Source: SZUA-365 sp034002405
GTDB taxonomy: Bacteria; Bacteroidota; Ignavibacteria; SZUA-365
Length of the DNA: 10,425 bases
Direction of reading: 5' to 3'
NCBI GenBank assembly: GCA_034002405.1
Contig: JAVFAS010000092.1
Span: 1 to 10,425, forward strand
The translations under genes were made by a program, and so were the position numbers. Under the pieces are notes generated by a model. It was not told the DNA's origin and ran no database searches. It saw nothing but the letters and a program-made list of their open reading frames with translations. Below, piece after piece: positions 1 to 6,611 of the stretch. Position 1 is the stretch's first letter, and every line of letters starts with the position of its first letter.

Positions 1-1
1 T

Positions 2-15
2 CATGCGAACCTCCA
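2..15 (-). promoter_or_regulatory. Ribosome binding site and start codon of a minus-strand gene leaving the window
   Basis: On the minus strand the sequence reads GGAGGTTCGCATGA: a GGAGG Shine-Dalgarno (11-15), a 5-nt spacer and an ATG at 4-2. Only the start codon and one further base lie in the window, so the product is unknown. The strong promoter at 165-193 in the same orientation supports a real gene here. Confidence 0.45.
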
Positions 16-164
16 TTCATGTGAATGAAAACGGGAACAGGTCCCTGCAAACACGGGGACCCGCGACACACAGGTGTCATTTATTCATGCATCAACTCGG
101 TCGCACAGCACACACCCGGATCAGGCGTGTCCTCCTCCCGGTCCCGGTTCCATCTGTTTCGCAA

Positions 165-193
165 AGTGTAATAAATTCGGACTGGAATGTCAA
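165..193 (-). promoter_or_regulatory. Near-consensus promoter firing leftwards (TTGACA-N17-TACACT)
   Basis: On the minus strand, positions 193-188 read TTGACA, a perfect -35 hexamer. After exactly 17 nt, positions 170-165 read TACACT, matching four of six -10 bases. The sequence continues as TACACTTTG, which also resembles the TAnnTTTG -7 element of Bacteroidota-type promoters with one extra base. Transcription would start near 158 and run leftwards to the gene beginning at position 4. Confidence 0.55.
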
Positions 194-313
194 GTACTAT
201 AGCGCGCGGATTCGCGGCGTGGTGTCATCCGAATATCGCAAACGAGAGCGTTGCGCGGGTTGAGTCGGGAATGAAGAGATTACGGGTGGCCGGCGCGGAG
301 TGGAGCATGGCCC

Positions 314-970
314 GTGGAATCCGTATGTTCGGGTATGCGATTTCCAAGGAGATATTCGACGCGGGACTACCTGTTGATCATGATCGCGTGTTACGCGGTG
401 TGGGTGCCGCTGTACTATGGAACGGGGTGGATCGGGGAATTGCGCGGCGCGGCGTTTGATCCGTCGCTGGCGATCGATGCGGTGTGGCCGTTCGTTCCCG
501 AAGCGGTGTTTGTCTACCTGCTGGCCTATGTGATCATCGTCGCGCTCTTCGCCGTGCGGCGCGGCGAGGCGTTTCTCAACCATGCGTATCTGAATTTTAT
601 CGTGATGAATCTCGCGGCGTTTGCGATCTTCGCGCTGTTTCCGTCGCAGGGACCCGAACGCGGCACGCTCCCCTCCGATGCTTCCGCGCTGCTCGCGTTC
701 CTGTTCCAGCTCGACGCGCGGTGGAATGCCTTTCCCTCGCTGCATGTGGCGAATCCCACCCTCGTCGCGCTGCTCGCGCTGCGGGAACGCGGTGCCGATG
801 CGCTGAGCGCCGCGCTGCTGCTGGTCGCTCTGGCCATCGCGGTGTCTACCCTGCTCGTGCGGCAGCATTATCTGCTCGACGTCGTCGGAGGTATGCTGCT
901 GGCGGGGGTGGTGTTCGCGGCGCTGTGGACGACGAAAAAGAGTGACGCAGATTTTACGGATTATCTCTGA
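314..970 (+). CDS. PAP2-superfamily integral membrane phosphatase/phosphotransferase (Aur1/inositolphosphotransferase-like branch)
   Basis: The 218-residue product is very hydrophobic, with about six predicted membrane helices (roughly residues 19-38, 60-81, 91-109, 143-156, 164-182, 190-205). The catalytic signature is split as in the PAP2 fold: FPSLHVA at 140-146 with His144 as likely proton donor, and STLLVRQHYLLDVVGG at 178-193 with nucleophile His185 and Asp189. FPSQGPER (109-116) sits where the first phosphatase motif would be. The layout fits the PAP2_3/Aur1-like branch, in which the Arg after Ser in the classic SRxxxxxH motif is replaced; here it is Thr179. Family members remove or transfer phosphate head groups on lipids at the outer membrane face; the substrate cannot be read from sequence. 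The start chosen is GTG at 314, with GGAG at 302-305. An ATG at 335 is the alternative but has a weak ribosome site. The last codons lie inside an inverted repeat (956-1057), so the C-terminal tail may be repeat-derived. Confidence 0.82.
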   Translation: MESVCSGMRFPRRYSTRDYLLIMIACYAVWVPLYYGTGWIGELRGAAFDPSLAIDAVWPFVPEAVFVYLLAYVIIVALFAVRRGEAFLNHAYLNFIVMNLAAFAIFALFPSQGPERGTLPSDASALLAFLFQLDARWNAFPSLHVANPTLVALLALRERGADALSAALLLVALAIAVSTLLVRQHYLLDVVGGMLLAGVVFAALWTTKKSDADFTDYL

Positions 971-1057
971 TTGCACAGATTCGCGCAACGAGAAAGGGCA
1001 TCCACCGGATGCCCTTTCTCGTTGCGCGAATAATCCGAGTAATCTGTGATAATCCGT
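956..1057. repeat. Long imperfect inverted repeat (102 bp) enclosing the hairpin core
   Basis: Outer arms ACGGATTATC (956-965) and GATAATCCGT (1048-1057) are perfect 10-bp inverted copies. Between them and the 25-bp core are further partly pairing segments built from short GATT/AATC and CAGATT/AATCTG motifs. The element overlaps the last codons and stop codon of the PAP2 gene. Its motif-repeating character suggests an interspersed intergenic palindromic repeat, but I see only one copy here. Confidence 0.6.
979..1031. terminator. Perfect 25-bp stem with a 3-nt loop, likely bidirectional terminator
   Basis: Positions 979-1003 and 1007-1031 are exact reverse complements around the loop ACC. The stem lies between the 3' ends of two convergent genes (PAP2 on plus, HtrA on minus), which is the expected place for a shared terminator. 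No long T run follows on either side, so it is not a textbook intrinsic terminator and may act as a transcript-end stabiliser or barrier. A 25-bp perfect stem is longer than most terminators. Confidence 0.6.
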
Positions 1058-1099
1058 CTGCCACGCCGTAGTCAGCCGCAGGCAGGCGTCGCTCTTCCG

Positions 1100-2626
1100 T
1101 TAGTCCAGCGGCGCTTTCATCGGGATGAACGTGGTTTCCTTGTTCGGGAGCTTGACGCGAAGCAGCACCGATTCGCCATCGGTGAGGGATGTGGCGAATT
1201 TCCGGAAATCGGAAACAGTATTGATCTCGATGCGCTGGCCCTTGCGGATGGCCTCGAAGATGACCAATCCCTTCTGTAGACGGGCCTCGAAGGCCGGCGA
1301 GTTGCGCTTGACGTCGTCGACCAGCACGCCCTTGTCGATTTCGACGGCTTCCTTGATCTCGCTCGTCAGCGGCTTGACCGTGAAGCCCGCCTTGTCGAAG
1401 TTCACCGGTGAGGTGACGTCGATCTCCTTGTCCTTGATGTCCTTTTCGTCCGTGTTGTCGGCGAGGGACTCATCGCTGCTCTGGCTCTTGAGTTTCACGG
1501 TCTTCGTGATGTACTTCCCATCGCGCCAGATTTTCAGTTCGACGGATTCACCCGGATGCTTCATGCCGACGCGGGCCTGAAGCTGGTTCGAGCTTTCGAC
1601 CGGCTTGTCATCCACCGCCACGATGGCATCACCGGGTTTGACTCCCGCGGCCTTGCCCGCGCCGTCCTCGACCAGGCTTTCGACCAGGACACCCTTGAAG
1701 ACGTCCATGCCCAGTGCCTCGGCTTTCTTTGCGTCGATATCGGTGATACGCACGCCGATGTAGCCGCGCTCGTACTTCCCGTCACGGATGAGCGAGGTCG
1801 CGACGGTGCGCGCGAGATTGATGGGCACGGCGAAACTGTAGCCGACATAGGTGCCGGACATGCTGCCGGCGATGGCGGTGTTGACGCCGATCACCTGTCC
1901 GTTGATATTGACCAGGGCACCGCCGCTGTTTCCGGGATTGACCGCGGCGTCGGTCTGGATGAAATTCTCGATGCCGAAGCCCTGCCGGTCGCGGAGAATG
2001 CCGATGTTGCGGCTGATGGCGGAAACAATGCCGGCGGTGACCGTGGAATTGAGTCCGAGCGGATTGCCGACGGCCATGACCCATTCCCCGACCTTGACGT
2101 CGTCGGAATTGCCGATCGCGGCAGGCGAGAGCCCCGACGCGTCGATCTTGATCACGGCGATGTCGGTGTATTCGTCCTCGCCGATCAGGCGCGCGGCATA
2201 CTCGCGGTTATCGAACAGAGTGACGGTGATGCCATCCTTGATCGCATTTTCGACCACATGGCGGTTGGTGAGAATGTATCCGTCCTCGGTGAGGATGATG
2301 CCCGATCCCGATCCGTTCTGGATGTTGGGGGCGTCATCCATCTCCGGCATGTTGAACGGCCAATGCGGCATCTGCCGGCCACTGCTCTTGCTCTCGACCT
2401 TGACCTGGATGTAGACGACCTGCGGCGTGACGCGCTTGGCCACGTCGGCGAAGGCCTGGTTGAGATCGGCTACGCTCGCCGGGGGAGTGAACGGAGCGTC
2501 GGTATTGAATGCGATTCTCGAATCGGCGAACAGGCCGGATCCGGTCAAACCGCTCACGAGCACGGCGCCGGTCAGGATGCCGGCGCTGACGAGGACGATC
2601 GCGGTGAGGACAACACGTTTGGACAT
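1100..2626 (-). CDS. HtrA/Do-family (DegP/DegQ-like) periplasmic serine protease with two PDZ domains
   Basis: The 508-residue product has a basic start and hydrophobic segment (residues 5-28) that exports or anchors it to the cell envelope. The trypsin-like domain (about 60-285) shows the full triad: His123 in LTNRHVV, Asp155 in YTDIAVIKI and Ser234 in NPGNSGGAL. PDZ1 (about 287-380) contains the RGYIGV and GVKPGD motifs; PDZ2 (about 408-500) is more divergent. A strongly charged linker (about 382-405, rich in Asp, Glu and Lys) joins the PDZ domains. Family members degrade or refold damaged envelope proteins. The region between the N-terminus and the protease domain (about 78-102) is Met- and Pro-rich (MPHWPFNMPEM), a typical surface loop. 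The ATG at 2626 is fixed by a perfect AGGAGGT site at 2640-2634. It lies 145 nt downstream of recO, so it may have its own promoter, though I could not identify one. DegP and DegQ cannot be told apart here. Confidence 0.95.
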   Translation of the reverse strand: MSKRVVLTAIVLVSAGILTGAVLVSGLTGSGLFADSRIAFNTDAPFTPPASVADLNQAFADVAKRVTPQVVYIQVKVESKSSGRQMPHWPFNMPEMDDAPNIQNGSGSGIILTEDGYILTNRHVVENAIKDGITVTLFDNREYAARLIGEDEYTDIAVIKIDASGLSPAAIGNSDDVKVGEWVMAVGNPLGLNSTVTAGIVSAISRNIGILRDRQGFGIENFIQTDAAVNPGNSGGALVNINGQVIGVNTAIAGSMSGTYVGYSFAVPINLARTVATSLIRDGKYERGYIGVRITDIDAKKAEALGMDVFKGVLVESLVEDGAGKAAGVKPGDAIVAVDDKPVESSNQLQARVGMKHPGESVELKIWRDGKYITKTVKLKSQSSDESLADNTDEKDIKDKEIDVTSPVNFDKAGFTVKPLTSEIKEAVEIDKGVLVDDVKRNSPAFEARLQKGLVIFEAIRKGQRIEINTVSDFRKFATSLTDGESVLLRVKLPNKETTFIPMKAPLD

Positions 2627-2633
2627 GACTTCT

Positions 2634-2640
2634 ACCTCCT
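2634..2640 (-). promoter_or_regulatory. Perfect Shine-Dalgarno AGGAGGT for the HtrA gene
   Basis: The plus strand reads ACCTCCT at 2634-2640, so the minus-strand mRNA carries AGGAGGT 7 nt before the ATG at 2626-2624. It sets the start of the protease and shows that this organism uses canonical Shine-Dalgarno initiation for some genes. Confidence 0.85.
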
Positions 2641-2771
2641 GAAAAAACGAAGGATGCTGTAACTGTTTTGCGTTTGCATGAACCTAAGACAGTAACAACA
2701 GATCAGTCATAAAAATGCCGTGCATGATGAATGGGGTGATGGCGAATGCGCAATATTCAATTTCGCAAGAA

Positions 2772-3539
2772 TCAGGAAAACAAGTCAAGCATGGCGAGCG
2801 ATTTGACCTGCCGCATCTCCGGAAGGTGGCCGCGGAGATGCCGCTGGAGCAGCGCCAGTCCTTCTTTCGCGGCGCGATCGGACAACGCCAGTGTCGATGC
2901 CTGTCCGATCGGATGCTGGTCGAGCCAGCGGAGCGCGGCGGCGGTCTCGACATGGACACGCAGGCTGTCGGGCGCGGGGGAACATTCGGCGCAGGTGAAA
3001 CCGCCCTGCAATTCGGAGAAGGCGGCATGGACGCGCAGTGTCCGCTCGTCGCTGAAATCGGCGCGGCAGCGCACGCAGTGACGCACGTCGATCGCGAGTC
3101 CGAGCGCATGGATCAGCCGCAGCAGATACTGCAACAGCACCGGGGCCGGGCGCGCGTGCACGGCGTCGAGCGCCGCCAGCGAGGAGGCCAGCACGTCGTA
3201 GAGATCCTCATGCGCCTCTTCGCCATGCACGGTGGCGAGAATGAACTCAAGCAGCGCGAAGCCATACATGAGACGCTCGGGATCCGCGCTGATGCCGCGG
3301 TAGGGCGTGATCAGATCGGCCTGCGTGAGCAACTGCAACTCGCGCTGCTCCTTGCGGTAGATCACCACGGCGCTGTGACTCATGACGTCCAGCGCCGCGC
3401 CGAAGCGGGATTTCGCGCCGCGCGCGCCCTTGACGATGACGCTCATGCGTCCGTAGTCGCGCGTGTAGAGCGTGAGAATCCGACTGGTCTCTCCGTATTT
3501 CATGCCGCGCAGAACGATGGCGTCGGTCTTGACGATCAT
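2772..3539 (-). CDS. DNA repair protein RecO
   Basis: The 255-residue product matches RecO in length and layout. RecO binds single-stranded DNA and works with RecR to load RecA at gaps during RecF-pathway repair in the cytoplasm. The N-terminal OB-fold (about 1-80) begins with KTDAIVLRGMKYGETSRI, the characteristic RecO opening, followed by GRMSVIVKGARG. The C-terminal helical part contains a zinc-binding set, Cys155-x2-Cys158 and Cys183-x2-Cys186. This set is kept in many but not all RecO proteins. The ATG at 3539 has GGAG 5 nt upstream (3548-3545). It starts only 12 nt after the mtnA stop, so it is probably translated from the same transcript. RecO is not functionally tied to its metabolic neighbours; co-location may be only shared transcription. 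Confidence 0.93.
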   Translation of the reverse strand: MIVKTDAIVLRGMKYGETSRILTLYTRDYGRMSVIVKGARGAKSRFGAALDVMSHSAVVIYRKEQRELQLLTQADLITPYRGISADPERLMYGFALLEFILATVHGEEAHEDLYDVLASSLAALDAVHARPAPVLLQYLLRLIHALGLAIDVRHCVRCRADFSDERTLRVHAAFSELQGGFTCAECSPAPDSLRVHVETAAALRWLDQHPIGQASTLALSDRAAKEGLALLQRHLRGHLPEMRQVKSLAMLDLFS

Positions 3540-3551
3540 GCACGCTCCGCG

Positions 3552-4640
3552 TTACGGAAAGAGGGTGGGCAGGGTTGCATCGAACGGCGGGACGATCACC
3601 CCGCGCTCGGTGATGATGCCGGTAATGAGCGCGGCGGGGGTGATGTCGAAGGCCGGGGCATGGACCGCCACGCCGTCGGGCGCGACGCGAATGCCGGCGA
3701 AGGTGGTGACCTCCTCGGCCGCCCGTTCCTCGATGGGAATGTCATCACCGTGCGCCGTGGCCAGGTCGATCGTGGATCGCGGCGCGGCGATGTAAAACGG
3801 AATGCCATGATACCGCGCGGCGACGGCGAGGGCGTAGGTGCCGATCTTGTTGGCGGTGTCGCCGTTGGCGGCGATGCGGTCGGCCCCGGTGATCGCCGCG
3901 CCGATGCGTCCGCCGCGCATGAGCATCGCCGCGGTGCCATCGGTGATGAGGGTGGAAGGAATGGCGTGCCGCGCCAGCTCCCACATCGTCAACCGCGCGC
4001 CCTGTAACAACGGACGCGTTTCATCCGCGAAGACATGGATGTTGCGTCCCCGCCGGTGCGCCTCGAGCAGCACGGCGAAGGCCGTGCCCTCGCCGCCCGT
4101 CGCCAGCGCGCCGCTGTTGCAATGCGTGATCACACCGCTGCCACGCGGGAGCAGTCCGGCGCCATGCCGGCCGATGGCGGCACAGCGCGCCGCGTCGTCG
4201 TCGTGCAGCGCGCGCGCGCCGGCCTCGAGCGCGGCGGCGAGTCGCGCGGGAGAATCCGGGTGTGTGGGAGAGGAAACCGGCCGCGTGGCGGGAGAAACCG
4301 GCCGCGCGAGGATGTCGCGCATGCGCGCGAGTGCCCAGAAGAGATTGACGGCGGTGGGACGCGTCGCGGCGAATGCGTCGCACACCCGAAGCATGTGCGC
4401 GCGGAAGGCATCGGGATCGGTTGCACCTGATCGCAGCCAGGCACGCGCGGCGAGGGTGACGCCGTAGGCGGCGGCAATGCCGATCAGCGGCGCGCCGCGC
4501 AGGCGCAGGGTGCGGATGGCCTCCATCACCACGGCCGGATCGTCGGTGTCGACCATCACCTCCTCCCGCGGCAGCCGTGTCTGGTCGAGAAAGCGGAGCG
4601 ACGACGGGGTCAGCGCGATGATGGAAACGGAATCTGGCAT
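3552..4640 (-). CDS. S-methyl-5-thioribose-1-phosphate isomerase (MtnA, eIF2B-like fold)
   Basis: The enzyme converts methylthioribose-1-phosphate to methylthioribulose-1-phosphate in methionine salvage; homologues also act on 5-deoxyribose-1-phosphate. The 362-residue product shows family landmarks: LRLRGAPLIGIAAAYG (45-60), TAVNLFWAL (96-104), ITHCNSGALATGGEGTA (171-187) with catalytic Cys174, FADETRP (204-210), TDGTAAMLM (233-241), TGADRIAANGDTANKIGTY (251-269) with catalytic Asp254, and FYIAAPRSTID (282-292). The 80-residue Cys-Asp spacing equals that known for Bacillus MtnA. An unusual Pro/Ser/Thr-rich heptad triplication sits at residues 113-133. The CDS starts 15 nt after the PfkB gene stop and lacks an obvious Shine-Dalgarno site, which suggests translational coupling. 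No other methionine-salvage enzyme is visible, so the actual sugar substrate is open. Confidence 0.92.
   Translation of the reverse strand: MPDSVSIIALTPSSLRFLDQTRLPREEVMVDTDDPAVVMEAIRTLRLRGAPLIGIAAAYGVTLAARAWLRSGATDPDAFRAHMLRVCDAFAATRPTAVNLFWALARMRDILARPVSPATRPVSSPTHPDSPARLAAALEAGARALHDDDAARCAAIGRHGAGLLPRGSGVITHCNSGALATGGEGTAFAVLLEAHRRGRNIHVFADETRPLLQGARLTMWELARHAIPSTLITDGTAAMLMRGGRIGAAITGADRIAANGDTANKIGTYALAVAARYHGIPFYIAAPRSTIDLATAHGDDIPIEERAAEEVTTFAGIRVAPDGVAVHAPAFDITPAALITGIITERGVIVPPFDATLPTLFP
4242..4306 (-). repeat. In-frame 21-bp tandem triplication within mtnA
   Basis: The plus strand carries GAAACCGGCCGCG at 4273-4285 and again at 4294-4306, with a degenerate copy GAATCCGGGTGTG at 4252-4264. 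The three copies are spaced by exactly 21 bp. They encode three related heptads: RPVSPAT, RPVSSPT and HPDSPAR (residues 113-133). The period preserves the frame. In the MtnA fold this falls in a connection after the helical N-terminal part, probably a surface loop, so expansion may be tolerated. Confidence 0.8.
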
Positions 4641-4655
4641 CCGGATATCCGATGA

Positions 4656-5561
4656 TCAGAAGGCCGCGATCGCGCGGAAGGTGGCGAAGCGGTCGGCGAG
4701 CTGCTCCTGCGTCAGCGCGCGGATGCCATCGATGGAGAATTCCTCGACGCAGAACGAGGCCAGTGCGCTGCCATACACCACGGCCTTGCGCATGTTGGCC
4801 ACGCTCACGTCTCCCGTGCGCGCGAGCCACCCGATGAAGCCCCCCGCGAAAGTGTCGCCCGCGCCGGTCGGATCCTTCAGCGCGGCAAGGGGATAGGCCG
4901 GAGCCGAAAAATAGCTGTCCTTCGACATCAGCACCGCGCCGTGTTCGCCTTTCTTGATCACGACGACCTTCGGACCCATTCGCAGCATCTTCTCGCCGGC
5001 GGTGACGAGATTGCGTTCGCCCGTCAGCATCCGCGCTTCCTCGTCATTGAGAATAAGCACGTCCACCTTCTTCAGCACGGCCTTGAGTTCCTTCCTGCTG
5101 ATGTCGATCCAGAGGTTCATCGTGTCGCAGACCACCAGGCGTGGTTCCGTGATCTGTTCGAGCACTTCCATCTGCAGGGAAGGATGGATGTTGCCGAGCA
5201 GCACGAATTCGCTGTTCTTCCACGGCTCGGGGATGACGGGGTGGAAATGCTCGAACACGCCGAGTTCGGTGTACAGCGTGTCACGCGTGTTCATGTCGTC
5301 GTGATAGCGACCACCCCAGCTGAAGGTCTTGCCCTCGGATTCGCGCACGAGGCCGAGCAGGTCGATGCCGCGGGAATCGAGAAAACGGATATGTTCATCC
5401 GGAAAATCGTTGCCGACGACGCCGACGCAGCGCACGTCGTCGGTCAGGTAGCTGGCCGATACCGAGCAGAAGGTGGCCGAGCCGCCGAGGGCCTGTTCCA
5501 TTTTTCCGAACGGGGTTTCGAGATAGTCGAGGGCGACGGAGCCGACGATGAGGACGCTCAT
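4656..5561 (-). CDS. PfkB/ribokinase-family carbohydrate or nucleoside kinase
   Basis: The 301-residue product has the ribokinase fold. LIVGSVALDYLETPFG (4-19) is the start of the substrate domain, GGSATFCS (26-33) the first PfkB signature, LNDEEARMLTG (171-181) a conserved core stretch, and DPTGAGDTFAGGFIGW (230-245) the second signature with the anion hole and catalytic Asp236. Family members transfer phosphate from ATP (some from ADP) to a sugar or nucleoside hydroxyl. The substrate is not clear; ribokinase-like, adenosine-kinase-like and ribose-1-phosphate-kinase-like activities are all possible. The ATG at 5561 is chosen over an in-frame TTG seven codons upstream, because AGGAGAA lies 4 nt before it. 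It sits between suhB (32 nt upstream) and mtnA (15 nt downstream). The neighbourhood suggests work on a pentose or nucleoside-derived sugar phosphate, but this is inference. Confidence 0.88.
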   Translation of the reverse strand: MSVLIVGSVALDYLETPFGKMEQALGGSATFCSVSASYLTDDVRCVGVVGNDFPDEHIRFLDSRGIDLLGLVRESEGKTFSWGGRYHDDMNTRDTLYTELGVFEHFHPVIPEPWKNSEFVLLGNIHPSLQMEVLEQITEPRLVVCDTMNLWIDISRKELKAVLKKVDVLILNDEEARMLTGERNLVTAGEKMLRMGPKVVVIKKGEHGAVLMSKDSYFSAPAYPLAALKDPTGAGDTFAGGFIGWLARTGDVSVANMRKAVVYGSALASFCVEEFSIDGIRALTQEQLADRFATFRAIAAF

Positions 5562-5565
5562 GAAC

Positions 5566-5572
5566 TTCTCCT
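5566..5572 (-). promoter_or_regulatory. Shine-Dalgarno AGGAGAA fixing the PfkB start
   Basis: The plus strand TTCTCCT at 5566-5572 gives AGGAGAA on the minus strand, 4 nt before the ATG at 5561-5559. The site lies inside the longer open frame starting at TTG 5582, which makes that longer form unlikely. Confidence 0.75.
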
Positions 5573-5593
5573 GTTTGTGCAATGGGCGGGGGG

Positions 5594-6412
5594 TCAGTCC
5601 CGCGGTTTCGTCGTGATGATCAGGGATTTCGCCTCCTCGAGCACGCGCAACATCTCGTCGTGGATGCGTCCGTTGCTGCCGAGGAGGGGGAGTTGATACA
5701 TGTCATGCGGAGCGCCGGCGAAGTCCGACACGCGTCCCCCGGCCTCCTCGATCAGCAGCTGCCCGGCCGCCTTGTCCCATGGCTGCAGCGACACTTCCCA
5801 GAAGCCATCGAGCCGTCCCGCGGCGACATACGCGCAGTCGAGCGCCGCGCTGCCGAGACGGCGGATGGCCTGCGCTTCCTTGAGAAAGCCGATGAAGCGT
5901 TCGTAGCAGTAATCCGGATTCTCGCGGATGTTGTACGGAAAACCCGTCACCAGCATGGCCTGGTCAAGGCGCGGAGTATCGGACACATGGATCCGGTTTC
6001 CGTTGAGGAACGCGCCCTCGCCCTTCACGGCGTGGAACAGTTCGTCGCGCATCGGATCGTGGATCACCCCCGCGATCAGTTCGCCCTCGCGTTCGAGCGC
6101 GATCGAAATGCTGAAGATCGGGAATGCATGGGTATAGTTCGTCGTGCCGTCGAGCGGATCGATGATCCAGCGATGTGACGCCGCCGTGTTGTGCGCGCCA
6201 CCTTCCTCGCCCAGGATGCCGTGATCGGGAAACGCCGCGCGCAGGATATCCACGATCCGCCGCTCGGCATTGCGATCGGCCTCGGTGACGAGATTGAATT
6301 GCTGCGCGTTTTTCACCTCGATCTCGCGAAGGCGTCCGAGATGATGCAGCAAGATCGTCCCCGCTTCGCGGGCGGCATGAATGGCGGTGGGGAGGAAATG
6401 GGTTGGGCTCAT
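5594..6412 (-). CDS. Inositol monophosphatase family protein (SuhB-like)
   Basis: The 272-residue product belongs to the lithium-sensitive, magnesium-dependent phosphatase family, which hydrolyses inositol phosphates and related sugar phosphates in the cytoplasm. Metal ligands are all visible: Glu69/Glu70 in ILGEEGG (66-72), Asp85 and Asp88 in IIDPLDGTTNYTHAFP (83-98), and Asp213 in the second signature PWDKAAGQLLIEEAGG (211-226). Length matches SuhB (about 267). The ATG at 6412 is chosen because residue 1 onward fits the family; a longer in-frame form back to 6493 would add 27 low-complexity residues upstream of the likely promoter. A promoter-like TTTC-N19-TACCTTTA (6455-6425) would give a very short leader. 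As the first gene of the block it probably heads the suhB-PfkB-mtnA-recO transcript. Exact substrate, and any role in ribosomal RNA transcription as for E. coli SuhB, are unknown. Confidence 0.92.
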   Translation of the reverse strand: MSPTHFLPTAIHAAREAGTILLHHLGRLREIEVKNAQQFNLVTEADRNAERRIVDILRAAFPDHGILGEEGGAHNTAASHRWIIDPLDGTTNYTHAFPIFSISIALEREGELIAGVIHDPMRDELFHAVKGEGAFLNGNRIHVSDTPRLDQAMLVTGFPYNIRENPDYCYERFIGFLKEAQAIRRLGSAALDCAYVAAGRLDGFWEVSLQPWDKAAGQLLIEEAGGRVSDFAGAPHDMYQLPLLGSNGRIHDEMLRVLEEAKSLIITTKPRD

Positions 6413-6424
6413 GGTTTTCAGCCT

Positions 6425-6455
6425 TAAAGGTACGGAAATGCGGGGTGCGGGGAAA
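6425..6455 (-). promoter_or_regulatory. Bacteroidota-like promoter for the suhB block (TTTC-N19-TACCTTTA)
   Basis: On the minus strand, TTTC (6455-6452) is followed after 19 nt by TACCTTTA (6432-6425). This differs by one base from the TAnnTTTG -7 consensus and by one from the TTTG -33 consensus known in Bacteroidota. Transcription would begin only about 5-10 nt before the ATG at 6412, giving a short leader without a Shine-Dalgarno site. Confidence 0.45.
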
Positions 6456-6506
6456 GAGAGAGAAGAGGGCACGGGACGGTCGTATCGAGGCACGGTCCCT
6501 CGTTAC

Positions 6507-6529
6507 GACGTACGCCTCCGGCGTACGTC
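6507..6529. repeat. Perfect 10-bp inverted repeat GACGTACGCC-TCC-GGCGTACGTC
   Basis: Arms at 6507-6516 and 6520-6529 are exact reverse complements around TCC. It could be an operator, a short hairpin or part of a dispersed intergenic repeat; it is followed at once by the duplicated GGGATGACGA motif. No T run follows on the plus strand. It is too far upstream of the predicted plus promoter (about 85 bp before the -33 element) to be a simple repressor site for it. Confidence 0.55.
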
Positions 6530-6611
6530 TACTCGGGATGACGAATAAGCGGGATGACGAGCCGATGCTCCAGCCCATGGGCCCCACGCGCTCCTTTCGG
6601 CCGCGTGCTCC

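Larger units (their letters stand above)
1..313. other. Divergent intergenic region, 313 bp, between an off-window minus-strand gene and the PAP2 gene
   Basis: No convincing gene lies here; the short open frames have no recognisable content. The region holds a strong minus-strand promoter (165-193) and a Shine-Dalgarno site for a gene starting at position 4 (minus strand). The stretch between them would be a leader of about 155 nt. That leader can form two hairpins: a 6-bp stem at 40-45/56-61 (GGTCCC/GGGACC, 10-nt loop) and a 6-bp stem at 15-20/23-28 (CATTCA/TGAATG) touching the Shine-Dalgarno site. I do not recognise a known riboswitch class. For the plus-strand PAP2 gene I see only a weak possible -10 (TACTAT, 195-200) and no matching -35. 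Confidence 0.6.

Noticed and set aside
197..988. 263-codon minus-strand frame opposite the PAP2 gene
   Set aside because: The plus-strand product has clear membrane helices and PAP2 motifs, whereas the minus product is a highly charged Arg/Gln-rich chain typical of an antisense frame.
1556..2662. 368-codon open frame on the plus strand opposite the HtrA gene
   Set aside because: Antisense to a complete protease with all catalytic motifs, and it has no domain or convincing start site of its own.
2627..2771. Possible promoter or terminator between recO and the HtrA gene
   Set aside because: I tested both sigma70-like and TAnnTTTG-like patterns on the minus strand and found no spacing with a good match, nor a convincing hairpin with a T run. 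A promoter may exist but cannot be supported from sequence alone.
2715..4007. 430-codon open frame on the plus strand opposite recO and mtnA
   Set aside because: It spans the boundary of two well-identified minus-strand genes, has repetitive Gly/Arg/Asp-rich content and no recognisable motif; it is a mirror of their codon use.
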